NCBI GenBank assembly: GCA_023374045.1
Contig: CM041776.1
Coordinates: 284,221,873-284,285,872 of the forward strand
Direction: 5' to 3'
DNA: 64,000 nucleotides
DNA from: Limonium bicolor
Lineage: Eukaryota > Streptophyta > Magnoliopsida > Caryophyllales > Plumbaginaceae
The position numbers and the translations under genes are program-made. Under the pieces are notes generated by a model. That model saw only the letters and a program-made list of their open reading frames with translations, did not search any database and was not told where the DNA came from. Of this stretch, positions 1 to 10,579 are shown one piece after another; within the stretch, counting starts at the first letter, position 1; every line of letters starts with the position of its first letter.

Positions 1-864
1 CTAGGACTCGCCCGAGCGTTCAAAGTTCCCATTAAGAAATACACTCACGAGGTATATACTTATTGTTTACTGCTTAGGCACCTTATTCTACTGTTGCCAA
101 AACAAGCCTAATGTTCAGTGAATTAATACATTCATTCAGATATTGACCTTATGGTATCGCGCTCCAGAAGTTCTCTTGGGCACTACTCATTACTCAACTG
201 GGGTGGACATGTGGTCTGTTGGATGTATATTTGGTAACTGGGAAAATTCCTTTGCAAATCTGATGTTTTTCCTTAGATAAAATCTAACAATTTTTTAAAA
301 ATTTTGTATACGTTTTGTTTGTTTGAAAATGATGATAGCTGAACTTATCACGAAGCAAGCTCTCTTCGCTGGGGACTCAGAACTGCAACAGCTTCTGCAC
401 ATTTTCAGGTAGGTTTGATTGTCGAAGGAATGACATTCTCTGTTTTTGCATAATAAAGAAAGGACTAGTTTAATCCCTAAGTGAAATATAATTGGCAGGC
501 TATTGGGAACTCCTAGTGAAGAGGTGTGGCCTGGTGTAACCAAACTGAAGGATTGGCATGAATATCCACAATGGATGCCCCAGAATCTTTCCATTGCTGT
601 TCCTGGTTTGGATGAGAAGGGAATAGATTTGTTATCGGTAAAACAACAGTAACTCTCTTTTTTCCCCGAAAATTTCCCATATTTGAACTAGTGTAGGTTG
701 CTTTGCTTAATTGAGTTGAGCGTTGTTCATGTATTTACAAAATCTTATAGATTCAATGTTTTCTTGGGCAGAAAATGTTGGAGTATGAGCCTTCCCGAAG
801 AATATCAGCCAAGCAAGCTATGGAGCATCCCTATTTCAACGATTTGGTCAAGACTGGCCTTTAA
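1..864 (+). CDS. CDKB2: B2-type cyclin-dependent kinase, C-terminal exons (5' end outside window)
   Basis: Five exon pieces splice cleanly: 1-51, 140-233, 339-408, 499-637 and 772-864, each intron GT-AG, with stop TAA at 862-864. The joined frame covers kinase subdomains VII to XI: the end of the activation segment (LGLARAF), [13 protein letters not shown], the D-x-W-S-x-G motif ([14 protein letters not shown]), [25 protein letters not shown] and [13 protein letters not shown] near the C-terminus. From knowledge of the family, plant CDKB kinases act with cyclins at G2/[19 protein letters not shown] and LLSKMLEYEP are closer to CDKB2 than to CDKB1. The ATP-binding lobe, the PSTAIRE-like helix and the promoter lie upstream of the window. 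No break is seen in this part. The subgroup call rests on remembered family sequences, not on an alignment. Confidence 0.93.
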
Positions 865-1590
865 GTCTATACATGGCTTCTGCATTTGCTGCTGCTGACA
901 ACTGAATTGTTTGATTAGGCGGGGAGTGGAGTTAAATTTCAAGACTACTGTTAGCTTTCCTCAAGCTCACAACCAATCCTATATTCTTCTTTTATCATAG
1001 AGTATCTCTCTATTAGGCTAAAAGATAAAGCACACAAATCTTCTCATTTTGTCTAGAACGTGTATGAAAATGTTCTTTTCCACACTTGATTGTTTTTAAT
1101 TGCTCTGATCAGTCTGGACAATTAGGAGAAAATGCATTTATCCGAAAATGACAGTCCAGTATTTGCTTTCAAAAATTCAATGTTCCTAGCAATCGGTGGA
1201 ACCATAACAATCCAACCCAACCTAAATAACCCTAAAACAAACCTAATGCTTTTAATTATTACACCTTGCCTTTTAAATTCTACTAAAAATTCAATTAGTT
1301 AAATTGGACCGCCTCTCAACTGACACATTAGCTATAATATTATTTCTAGTCTTAGTTTCAAATACTAAATACTATCTATTACTGATGTAGAATTGTTCAA
1401 AGAGAAATGTTATGAAATACTAATCGGATACTAATCATATATACTCATCATGCTATAACACAAATACTTAAAATGCTACATTTGTATATTGTATAATCAC
1501 TATTGCTAGCTAAAATTTTGAAAAAGTCAATAGTAGAGAGATACAATATTATGTTAGAACACTAAAAACAACAAAAACTATAAGTAACGG
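865..1590. other. CDKB2 3' untranslated region and intergenic DNA
   Basis: The stretch directly after the stop is presumably 3' UTR; I cannot place the poly(A) site. From about 1,190 the DNA is AT-rich, with no coding frame or repeat that I recognise. Confidence 0.5.
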
Positions 1591-1631
1591 CACTTGAAAT
1601 ACTATATTAGTACTAGATCAAGTATCAGATA

Positions 1632-1869
1632 CTCCCTCCGTCCCACGTTGACCGTCCTATTTACTATTTGGACATGTCGTTTGACTTCAATTTTTAACAT
1701 ATAAGATAAATTAATTTTGAAAATTTAAGTTTTGCATATGATTCCTTACATGATAAACTATATAATACAAAATTTAGTTTTATAAAATTATTTTACCTTA
1801 TATATTTAATATTGAGGTGGAAAAACGTGCCAAAAAGTAAACAGGACACTTATGACGGGACGGAGGTAG
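1632..1869. mobile_element. Stowaway-type MITE (Tc1/mariner-related)
   Basis: The ends are CTCCCTCCGTCCC at the left and GGGACGGAGGTAG at the right, inverted repeats of each other with one mismatch, flanked by TA on both sides (1630-1631 and 1870-1871). Terminal CTCCCTCCGT and a TA target are hallmarks of plant Stowaway MITEs. The 238 bp length is typical and there is no coding capacity. It sits in the first unit of the tandem array, so it inserted after that unit existed. Confidence 0.9.
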
Positions 1870-2167
1870 TATTAAGCTACCCATAATTATTACTTTTGCT
1901 ATATTAGAAAATGTGAAAATTTTAAATATAATAAATAACTTTCTAGTTTTCCAAAACATACACACGTGAAATATTTAATCAGTACTAGACCAAGTACTAA
2001 TAACAGTATATTAAAGCAGTAACGTGTCCTACACTATATGAGTGCATATTAAGCTATCCCATAATTATTACATTCGTTATATTAGAAAATTGAAAATTTT
2101 AAATATAATAAATTTTTTATGAGAAATAACTTTCTAGTTTTCCAAAACATACACACGCGAAATCACG

Positions 2168-2279
2168 GGCGGACCCAGAGATTGAAAGTTGAGGGGTCAT
2201 TGACAAATAAAATGTATTATAGTTATTTTTTTTCTAAAATTCATGAGGTCACGTGACCTCGGGTCCCCTTGGGTCCGCC
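2168..2279. mobile_element. Small MITE-like element with GGCGGACCC terminal inverted repeats
   Basis: GGCGGACCC at the left is matched by GGGTCCGCC at the right. The ~112 bp between them interrupts the tandem array and accounts for the extra spacing there. A central GAGGTCACGTGACCTC palindrome is present. A target duplication is not evident, so the superfamily is unresolved. Confidence 0.65.
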
Positions 2280-3027
2280 AGTATTAGATTAAGTACTGAT
2301 AACAGTATATTGAAGTACTAACATGTCATACACTCATATGTCATATATCGTGTGACTATTAAGCTCACCATAATTATTAATTCTGTTATATCGGAAAGTG
2401 TGAAAAGATTTAAATATGATACAAAAGTAACTTTTTAGTTTCCAAAAAATACACACCTCAAATACCGAATCAGTAGTAGATCAAGTACTCATAATAGTAT
2501 ATTGAAGCACTAACGTAACCTACACTCATATACCAAATATCACGTGACTATTAAGATGCTCATAATTATTACTTTTGCTATATTGGAAAACGTGAAAAAA
2601 AATTAAATATGATACTATAAGTTTTATGACAAAGTAACTTTTTAGTTTCCCAAAAATACACACCTTAAATACCAAATCAATACTTAATCAAGTACTCATA
2701 ACATTATATTGAAGCACTAAAGTGTCCTACACTCATATACCAAATATCGTATGACTATTAAGCTCACTATAATGATTAATTCTGTTATATTGGAAAATGT
2801 GAAAAGATTTAAATATGATACAAAAACAACTTTTTAGTTTCCCAAATACACACCTCAAATATCAAATCAGTACTTGATCAAGTACTTATAACATTATATT
2901 GAAGCACAACATGTCCTACAAGTTTTATGACAGAACAAAATTTAAGTTTCTCAAAAATATTAATCATTATCAATCAACTTAAACAACTAATCATTTATAT
3001 AATAAAAAATCCAATTAACCAATCACA

Positions 3028-3185
3028 TTAAGTCCCCCAAATAAATCTGGATTGCTCGGGTCTCAAGCCAAGCTCAGTACACTTGTGTGCAAAAATTTCT
3101 TTAAAACTCTCATCTTGGAAAACAACATACTCCAATGAAATCTCTCCCTTAAGTTGATAGTTTTTGTCATGTTTGCTGCTTGAGA
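3028..3185 (-). CDS. Possible terminal exon of an unrecognised gene
   Basis: On the minus strand an open frame of about 50 codons ends at TAA (3028-3030). It contains the composition-balanced stretches QLKGEISLEYVVFQDESF and HKCTELGLRPEQSRFIW. It begins just after a pyrimidine-poor but usable AG acceptor (ATTTCTCAAG). The alternating hydrophobic pattern would suit a small beta-grasp fold, but I do not recognise the family. The upstream exons would have to lie to the right, where the duplicated block begins at 3222. The exon is absent from the second copy of that block, so the gene is probably truncated. This is weakly supported. Confidence 0.3.
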
Positions 3186-3306
3186 AATGTCTCAGAGTGC
3201 AAGAGATTCATCATCACTATGTTGTAACATAGATAATAATCATAATAAGAAAATTAATTTATGCTATTTAATTATTCCTTCTAAAGTTTGAGTTTGTTAT
3301 TTTATA

Positions 3307-4548
3307 CTCCCCGGTCCCTATTTGACTTGGTTAGTTGGTTGCCTTGTTTACTATTTGGGTGTGATTTTTAACTTTAATGTTATATAATACAATTATTTAT
3401 TGGGAAAATTCACAATATACCCCTGTTTTCTTTCGTAATTCACAATATACCCCTTTTTTGAAACTTTGTCACAAGATACCCCTGTTTTCTTTGCTAATTC
3501 ACAAAATACCCCTTTTTAAAAACGGCGTCAAATATTCTGTTAACTTCCCTTGGAAAATGACTATTTTGCCCCTGACTCGTTTTTTTCTTTTTTTGAAAAA
3601 TTCGCAGTTTTTTTGGCTACTTTTTTTTGAAAATTTTTAAATTTTATAATATACCCCTATTTAAGTTTGTTGTTCACGAAATACCCCTGTTTATGTTTTG
3701 AAGTTCACAAGATACCCCTGTTTATGTTTTATAGTTCACGAAATACCCTTATCACCCTGATGCCTTGGTAAAGCATCGCCTAGTTTTCTCTTGTTTTTCA
3801 AGTGCCTTCAGGCTCTTCATAATCCTAGGACAAATGTTGTTTGCATTCCAGTTCTCTAAGGTTTCGGGGGGGGCTTCCCCCCTTTGCGGCCATTAGGGAG
3901 CTGGATTTTGGTGCATTCAAATATCTGAGTGATATCCCATTAGAGTGCTTGGCACAACTCAAGTTTGACCAGGGGCAGACACAAAGGGGGGAAGGGCCGC
4001 CCCCCCCCCCCCCCCGAAACCTCAGAGAACTGGAATGCAACAACATTTGTCTTGGGATATGAAGAGGCTGAGGCACTTGAAAAACAAGAGAAAACTAGGC
4101 GATGCTTTACCAAGGCATCAGGGTGATAAGGGTATTTCGTGAACTACAAAACATAAACAGGGGTATCTTGTGAACTTCAAAACATAAACAGGGTTATTTC
4201 GTGAACAACAAACTTAAATAGGGGTATTTTATAAATTTTAAAAATTTCAAAAAAAAAGTAGCCAAAAAAACTGTGAATTTTTCAAAAAAAGAAAAAACGG
4301 GTCAGGGGCAAAATAGTCATTTTCCAGGGGAGGTTAACGGAATATTTGACGCCGTTTTTAAAAAGGGTATTTTGTGAATTAGAAAAGAAAACAGGGGTAT
4401 CTTGTGACAAAGTTTCAAAAAGGGGTATATTGTGAATTACGAAAGAAAACAGGGGTATATTGTGAATTTTCCCTTATTTATTTGATATGTTTTTGAAGTG
4501 AAAAAACATGCCAAAAAACAAAAAAGCCGGTCAAAGAAGTATGGAGGT
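3307..4548. mobile_element. Stowaway-like MITE, copy A, split by the foldback element
   Basis: It starts at CTCCCCGGTCCC after TA (3305-3306) and ends near GGAGGT at 4548. It shares the motifs TTTACTATTTGG and AAAAAACATGCCAAAAA with the Stowaway at 1632, so it is a diverged relative. The right terminal repeat has decayed. It is interrupted at 3402-4473. The uninterrupted duplicate lies at 9440-9598. Confidence 0.65.
3402..4473. mobile_element. Foldback (long inverted repeat) element with 9 bp target duplication, Mutator-like
   Basis: The two arms, 3402-3873 and about 4001-4473, are near-perfect inverted copies (~470 bp each) around a ~128 bp loop bordered by G and C runs. Termini are GGGAAAATTCACAATATACC and its complement. 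It is flanked by a perfect 9 bp duplication TTATTTATT (3393-3401 and 4474-4482), and the duplicate block shows the single-copy empty site at 9516-9524. A 9 bp duplication is characteristic of the Mutator superfamily. Inside each arm a motif of the form TTCAC(A/G)A(A/T/G)ATACCCCTGTTT recurs roughly every 30 bp. No transposase is present, so it is non-autonomous. The loop edge reads DMKRLRHLKNKRKLGDALP, faintly like a plant LRR resistance protein; that is only a hint. Confidence 0.9.
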
Positions 4549-4587
4549 GTCTTTCACCCTATATTTTCCTTGGATTCTTAAGTCTAT

Positions 4588-5528
4588 GGCTCTGTTCGGC
4601 ATGGCTGTTTTGGCAGCATAAATGCAGCATATTTGACAGCAGGAATGCGCTGGCATAATGCAGCATATTTGCTGGAATGTGCTAGCAGCATTTTGAAAAC
4701 TGCTGTTTGGCAGTGCAGCATATATGCAGCATGTTTGGTTAAGTTAGTTATATGTAGTGCGTTTACCGTTTACGTATTACAATTATAATTTATTATATTA
4801 CACTACGTAACTTTATTTTGTTAGTAAAAAAAAATTACAAACAATAAATTTTTATTTCTATTATTTAAGCAAAACTTGTAACTCCTAAATAATATATTTT
4901 TATTATCTAAATATTATAATTCTTACAAATATAAAAGCGTAAAAAAAGAGAAAAAGCGTTTCAAATTTTCTGATAATGTTATGTGAATTTATTTAGTGAA
5001 ATTATAACTTTTAATAATATATAATTTTTGTAACTTTTGTATGTTAATAAATTTATATGCATTCATATTTCTATATACTATTTTAATTTTAATTTATATA
5101 TCAACAAGTGTGTATATTTATTCGTTTTTTTAATTTTATTAATCTATGTGGTATTTACAAATAATATATTATAGATTTGTATTATAAATGTGATTTTTTG
5201 TAAATTTGGCTAAAGATGTAGTACTATTTTTTATAAATTATTTAAAGCATTATGTAATTTGTAATAAATAAAGTAACTTGTAAAATTTCTTTTTTTTAAA
5301 TCAATAGTCACAATAATTACATTATGAAGTGAGCAAAGAAACGGAAGTGAAAGCACAAAATGAAAAAGTAGCACTTGTTGCGGGCATTTATGCTGACATT
5401 TATGCTGTCATTTATGCTGACATTTATGTTGTTTTAGGCGAACAGCAAAACAAATAAATGAGTCCAAACAGCATATGCTGTACATTTATGCTGTCAAAAA
5501 TGCGCATTTATGCTATGGCGAACGCGCC
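4588..5528. mobile_element. Non-autonomous TIR-like element, copy A
   Basis: The left end GGCTCTGTTCGGCATGGC pairs with the right end GCTATGGCGAACGCGCC. Subterminal regions are filled with inverted or repeated GCAGCATAAATGCAGCATAT motifs on the left and ACATTTATGCTGTCA motifs on the right; the core is AT-rich. About 941 bp, no coding frame. A clear target duplication is not seen, so hAT or PIF/Harbinger affiliation stays open. The duplicate is at 9637-10579. Confidence 0.6.
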
Positions 5529-6246
5529 GTGTTTCTATTATGTATATATCATAAAAAAGAGATAAGTAAGTAAAGATAATAAACTAAATTTTAAAATATA
5601 TGTATCAACTTTTCAAATACTTGCTAAAGAAGTGAAACTTATATTTTATAATTCTTTGCATTTCTTGTTAAAAACTAATAGTTAATTTGAAATTGTCAAC
5701 TTATAGTATAAATTTTATATTTGAGGTGAGGGTTCGGATGATATGGAAGTTATTTAGTTTTAGTGTATAAAGATAGCTTAAAAATTGTCAAATATGATAC
5801 AAACTATATAATTTTAATAAATAATAGTATATGTTTATTAAATATAGTGAATTTAAATGTATATGGCCATATTTTTCAACTATTTTTGTGAACCCCTCAG
5901 TCACCCTACTTTGTGTCCTTAGGCTAGGCTATCTTCTTTTTTCTTCTAAATGAGGCTAGGTTATCGAAGTTAACACCCACAGCAGGGTGATTCCACTCCA
6001 CTCTTCAAGGTCAAACGACGTCCTAGCACTTATTATCAGAATAAAATCAATTAGACATATAGGAAAAAATAACTTGCCCGTTCATACTGATTAAGGGCAA
6101 ACTATCTATTGGCAGCTGAAATAGACATTGATTGACCAAATCAAGCTATGATTATAGTTTCTATACGACAACCAATGAGTAAAACGAAGAAGATAAATTC
6201 CTATATAACATAATATCAGTGTGAATTGACTAATACTATACATTAC

Positions 6247-6432
6247 CTAGAATGAGAAGAACCCCGCGCCTGGAGATAAGAGATGAAAATGAGGAAGATG
6301 AGAGATAGTCAAAGGAACGAACTTCAGCAGCTCCCTGGCGGAGTAACTCAGAGCAGAGCGACGACCTACCAGCCTCAACCCACCAGTGACCACAAACATC
6401 TTCCCTTCAATTCCCCCCGATGCATCCTTTGT
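6247..6432 (-). pseudogene. 3beta-HSD-like short-chain dehydrogenase, first-exon fragment, copy A (frameshifted)
   Basis: The minus-strand frame reads GGIEGKMFVVTGGLRLVG, the N-terminal Rossmann fold motif TGGxxxVG of extended short-chain dehydrogenases. It resembles the start of plant 3beta-hydroxysteroid dehydrogenase/decarboxylase-like proteins such as the one encoded by Arabidopsis At2g33630, as I recall it. One base is missing after LVG compared with copy B, which throws the rest out of frame. The exon ends at a GT donor (CTAG|GTAATG). I find no further exons of this enzyme in the window and no convincing in-frame ATG, so it is a gene fragment. Confidence 0.7.
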
Positions 6433-6539
6433 CAACCTAATTAAGTCAATTGAGGACTTTTCACATCACATCCATCCAGAGATAGTTGGATACAAAACCT
6501 AACCTTTATCGATTTCTAATGACAAGCGCGTCCTAGTAG

Positions 6540-7089
6540 TAGAGCTATCAAAATTTGACCCAACCCAAAAACCCGCCCGTTTTGATCCGAACCTGACCAA
6601 AACCTGAAAATATTTAAATATAATAAACCCGAAACCTGATTAGGTAAACCCAAAATGACCCGAACCCGAAATGACCCGAAATAATAGTAATTAAATATTA
6701 CTCAAACTTGAACAACATGAAATAATAGTGACTATAAATTGTTCCCAACCTGAATGACCTAAATAAATATGATAAAAAAACTTGAGTCAAACTTAGTATA
6801 TCTGAATAAAATTAAGAATATGAATTGTATTGACTTTTTATAATCTATATGTAATATATTCTTTTAGAAATTAGGTATATAGTTATTCAATAATTTTTTA
6901 GAAAATATTCATAAAAACCCGAAATAACCAAAACCCAATTCTATTTGACACTATTACAACCCAAACCCAAAATGACCCGAACCTGAATGACCAAAACACG
7001 AAATGACCCAAAAATTTAATGACCCGAACGGATATTGACCAAAAACATATGATCCAAAACCCGAACGGATAACCCGTTTGCCAGGTCTA
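6540..7089. mobile_element. hAT-like non-autonomous element, copy A
   Basis: The ends are TAGAGCTATCAAAA at the left and the complement of TAGACCTGGCAAAC at the right. They are flanked by CCTAGTAG (6532-6539) and TCTAGTAG (7090-7097), an 8 bp duplication with one mismatch as expected for hAT. Both sides hold degenerate CCCGAA/GACCCGAA repeats; the core is AT-rich. There is no transposase. The duplicate at 11520-12070 has the same ends. Confidence 0.7.
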
Positions 7090-7185
7090 TCTAGTAGCAG
7101 TCGCACTTTGTTAGGTTCTCCCATTTTTTTTCTTTTTTTTGGGAGGAAAACCACTTGTGATTACAAATAAGAGGGTTACATATAC

Positions 7186-7390
7186 ACCTAGTAATTCGGG
7201 TCACTTGTTTGGGCTCGACTCGTTTCGGTTTGGTTCGGGTCAATTTGTAGATATTTACTATTCGATTCGGTTCAGATCGGGTCAGTTCATCTGGTTTAAA
7301 TTAGATTCGGGTGACTTCGGTTTGGTTGAGTTCGGGTGATTTCAGTTCGGGTTAGCTTCTGCATCATTTGGTTTTTTCGACTTATAGGTC
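7186..7390 (+). repeat. Degenerate TTCGGGT/TTCGGTT repeat tract, copy A
   Basis: Variants of GGTTCGGGT, GATTCGG and GGTCA recur over ~200 bp. A similar tract closes the duplicated unit at 9262-9354. The short open frames here arise from this composition and are not genes. The duplicate is at about 12170-12375. Confidence 0.6.
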
Positions 7391-7639
7391 GAACTTGAGT
7401 GACTTATCCGGAGTAGGTTAGATTGACAAAAATTTAAAAGTACGAATTTTAAGCAACCTTTGTAACTTGTATCTGTTTTCATATGCGGCTCCCAAATTCT
7501 TTTAATATAGTGTTACTCTTGATCAGAACACATTGTGTTTTGGTTAGACAAAATCAAATTGGATGACAATTTTTGTATATGAATTTTTAACTATACATTT
7601 ATTAATTGTATTGACCAAGTATAAATTAAATTTTTGTGA

Positions 7640-7805
7640 ATTAGTGGTCAATATTCGGCACTCGACGCCCAGTCTATCCCGCCCACGCTCGACACCGTGC
7701 CTCCCATCATCCTGCGCCTGTCACACCTTGCGCTCATCACCGCCGCAAGCGTCTCGCGCCTGCCCCCATCCATCCTCGCGCAAGCGTCGCGCAAGCGTCG
7801 CGCAA
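7640..7805. other. GC-rich island, copy A
   Basis: A ~165 bp segment rich in CGC, GCGCAAGCG and CACGCC stands out from AT-rich surroundings, directly left of a TIR element. Similar sequence (CGCCCACGCCCATCC) resumes to the right of that element. The first ~75 bp is strongly diverged from the matching part of copy B while flanks match closely. No protein is recognisable. Confidence 0.5.
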
Positions 7806-8330
7806 CTAGGGGTGAGCAAACAGGGTGGTTATTTCGGTTATCCGAAATGAACGTTCTTTTTTTCGGATTCGATCACCGCATTTTTTAACCGTTTTTACAA
7901 AAGTTCGGTTATTTTAGTTAAAACGGTTATCCGTAATATAGTACAGTTCGGTTAACGGATATTGAAATTCAAACTTTGGTTATCCGTAATAACCGAACTT
8001 TTATAAAAATATTTTTATAAATTTTATTTTTTTCCCTAGCCTAATACTTTTATCTAATATTTTACTACTCACTCAATTAGGTTTAGGTTTTGATTATTTC
8101 GGTTAATTCAGAAATTTGATTTTTTTCGGTTATTTTAGGAAGTTCGGTTATTTTGGTTATTTCAGGAACTTCGGTTATCGGGCGGTTAACGATTATTAGT
8201 GAAACATAAAACGGTTATGGTTAAAACGAATATTAGTATTAAATTCGGTTATAACCGAAATAACCGAGCTCCATACTTTATTTTAAATTTCGGTTAACGG
8301 ATATCCGTTTTGATCGTTTGCACACCCTAG
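7806..8330. mobile_element. CGGTTA-rich TIR element, copy A
   Basis: The ends CTAGGGGTGAGCAAAC and GTTTGCACACCCTAG are inverted repeats with small mismatches. The inside is dense in TTCGGTTATTTCGG and AACGGTTA motifs in both orientations, so it can fold on itself. About 525 bp, non-coding. Related copies lie at 12785-13291 (through the duplication) and independently at 35009-35508. The architecture resembles hAT-type MITEs, but a clean target duplication is not visible here. Confidence 0.7.
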
Positions 8331-8729
8331 CGCCCACGCCCATCCTTCACATTCAAACCATTATAAGTCCTAAAGATAAAGAACATAAGTTTATAAATAT
8401 AGAGTAATATAAAATAGTAATGATACACATTACTCTGTCTTATAAAATATTTTAGGTTATGTTGTCAAGGTAGATGATATAATCTGGCGGAGATTATTTA
8501 TCCTTCATAATGCTAGTCTACCCACCCTTCACAACAGTCTACCATTGAGAATTTTTTTTTCCTCATTTTATTGAGTAATTTTCTTTAGGCATATACACAT
8601 CAATCTTGGTTAGCATATGTCTCAATTGAAAAGTTGAGGTTTTATAATTAAACTTTATCAACATTTAAACCATTCACAAGCTCATGTCCTAAACGTAAAA
8701 ATACCTAACTTGATTAAAAGGTATTTGTT

Positions 8730-8952
8730 AGCTTCATCCAAATGTAGCTATAGATGACTACATACATGTACATGTTTTCTATAAAATTGTACAGTCAGTA
8801 AATAAAATTGTATGATATTACTGAAATTTTACTAGATGTACATACTAACTTCTTAAACTGTACAATAAGCTTACAACCTGTACTTGTACACCGTATAAAC
8901 CGTACAATTTTAAATGTAGCCAAAGATAGCTACATATACTTGTAGTCAAGAA
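8730..8952. repeat. ACATGTAC-motif repeat bordered by TGTAGC sequences, copy A
   Basis: The segment runs from TGTAGCTATAGATGACTACA to TGTAGCCAAAGATAGCTACA. It holds several TGTAC/GTACA motifs and its borders are partly inverted. The element at about 30285-30995 has comparable TGTAGC borders and ACATGTAC repeats, so the two may belong to one family. The duplicate is at about 13707-13932. Confidence 0.4.
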
Positions 8953-9439
8953 TAATTGTTATTAAAATGAAAATTAGTAGAGTATTATAAAATCATAATG
9001 ATACACATTAAATTGTATTATAAAATTTTTAAAGCAAAACATCTATAGTTTGTAGCAAAACATTTATGTGTGGAAATGAAACAACACAGTTTATGAATGT
9101 TTTAATACAACAAGGCTTGCGATGTGTGAAGATGTCCAATATTATATATATCATTTGTGAGCAATGAACACTTATTGGATGTCTAAATCTCCATTATGTG
9201 TTTTTGGTTTCAAGAGTATTGGTATGGTTGGAAGAGCTATAGTAGATTTAGATTTAACAAAGCATTCAGGTGGGATTCAGCTCGGGTGAAGTCGGTTTGG
9301 GTGAATTCGGTTCGGGTGGATTCGGGCCGTACCAAATTTCGGTTTGATTCGGTTTTGTAACATAGATAATAATCATAATAAGAAAATTAATTTATGTTAT
9401 TTAATTATTCCTTCTAAAGTTTGAGTTTGTTATTTTATA

Positions 9440-9598
9440 CTCCCCGGTCCCTATTTGACTTGGTTACTTGGTTGCCTTGTTTACTATTTGGGTGTGATTT
9501 TTAACTTTATGTTATATAATACAATTATTTATTTGATATGTTTTTGAAGTGAAAAAACATGCCAAAAAACAAAAAGGCGGTCAAAGAAGTATGGAGGT
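9440..9598. mobile_element. Stowaway-like MITE, copy B (uninterrupted)
   Basis: The 159 bp copy starts CTCCCCGGTCCC and ends in GGAGGT. It shares internal motifs with the Stowaway at 1632 and shows what the split copy at 3307 looked like before the foldback inserted. Confidence 0.65.
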
Positions 9599-9636
9599 GT
9601 CTTTCACCCTATATTTCCTTGGATTCTTAAGTCTAT

Positions 9637-10579
9637 GGCTCTATTCGGCATGACTGTTTTGGCAGCATAAATGCAGCATATTTGACAGCAGGAATGCGCT
9701 GGCATAAATGCAGCATATTTGCTGGCAGGAATGTGCTGGCATAAATGCAGCAGTTTTGAAAACTGCTGTTTGGCAGTGCAGCATATATGCAGCATGTTTG
9801 GTTAAGTTAGTTATATGTAGTGCGTTTACCGTTTACGTATTACAATTATAATTTATTATATTACACTACGTAACTTTATTTTGTTAGTAAAAAAAATTAC
9901 AAACAATAAAATTTTTATTTCTATTATTATTTAAGCAAACTTGTAACTCCTAAATAATATATTTTTATTATCTAAATTTTATAATTCTTACAAATATAAA
10001 AGCGTAAAAAAAGAGAAAAAGCGTTTCAAATTTTCTGATAATGTTATGTGAATTTATTTAGTGAAATTATAACTTTTAATATATATAATATTTTTGTAAC
10101 TTTTGTATGTTAATAAATTTATATGCATTCATATTTCTATATACTATTTTAATATTTTAATTTATATATCAACAAGTGTGTATATTTATTCGTTTTTTTA
10201 ATTTTATTAATCTATGTGGTATTACAAATAATATATTATAGATTTGTATTATAAATGTGATTTTTTGTAAATTTGGCTAAAGATGTAGTACTATTTTTTA
10301 TAAATTATTTAAAGCATTATGTAATTTGTAATAAATAAAGTAACATGTAAAAAATTCTTTTTTTTTTTAAATCAATAGTCACAGTAATTGCATTATGAAG
10401 TGAGTAAAGAACGGAAGTGAAAGCACGAAAATAAAAAAGTAGCACTTGCTGCGGGCATGTTATGCTGACATTTATGTTTTTTTAGGCGAACAGCAAAAAC
10501 AAATAAATGAGTCCAAAACAGCATATGCTGTACATTTATGCTGTCAAAAAATGCGCATTTATGCTATGGCGAACGTGCC
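9637..10579. mobile_element. Non-autonomous TIR-like element, copy B
   Basis: Same ends and subterminal GCAGCATA/ATTTATGC motifs as the element at 4588-5528. It has small internal indels, and one ACATTTATGCTGACA unit fewer near the right end. Confidence 0.6.

Larger units (their letters stand above)
1590..2930. repeat. Diverged ~175-205 bp tandem repeat array, about five to six units
   Basis: A unit containing ATTAAGCT, CCATAATTATTA, GTGAAAA, TAGTTT, ACACACC, then AGTACT-ATCAAGTACT, GTATATTGAAGCACTAA and TCCTACACTCATAT recurs. The ATTAAG landmark lies at 1871, 2048, 2358, 2550 and 2757, giving spacings of 177, 310, 192 and 207. The long spacing is explained by a MITE inserted at 2168. The partial first unit is split by the Stowaway element at 1632. 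Units are clearly diverged, so the array is old. No coding frame runs through it. Confidence 0.8.
3222..9354. repeat. Segmental tandem duplication, left copy (A)
   Basis: From TTGTAACATAGATAATAAT at 3222 the sequence matches the block starting at 9355 nearly base for base through to CGGTTTTG at about 9354. Differences are scattered single bases and short indels, apart from one large insertion, the foldback element at 3402-4473 with its 9 bp target duplication, and one local divergent patch at 7640-7715. Without the foldback the copy is about 5.05 kb. The breakpoint shares only TTG between the left edge, the junction and the right edge, which suggests end-joining or replication slippage, not long-homology recombination. 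Confidence 0.9.

Noticed and set aside
698..898. Open frame across the last CDKB2 intron and exon
   Set aside because: It reads the terminal kinase exon in the wrong frame; the correct frame is [20 protein letters not shown].
3825..4076. Proline/glycine-rich frames on both strands in the foldback loop
   Set aside because: They arise from the poly(G)/poly(C) runs and the palindrome; the same residues appear on both strands because the arms are inverted copies.
7190..7380. Telomere-like or coding role for TTCGGGT repeats
   Set aside because: The units are irregular and not TTTAGGG; the frames they create have no domain content.
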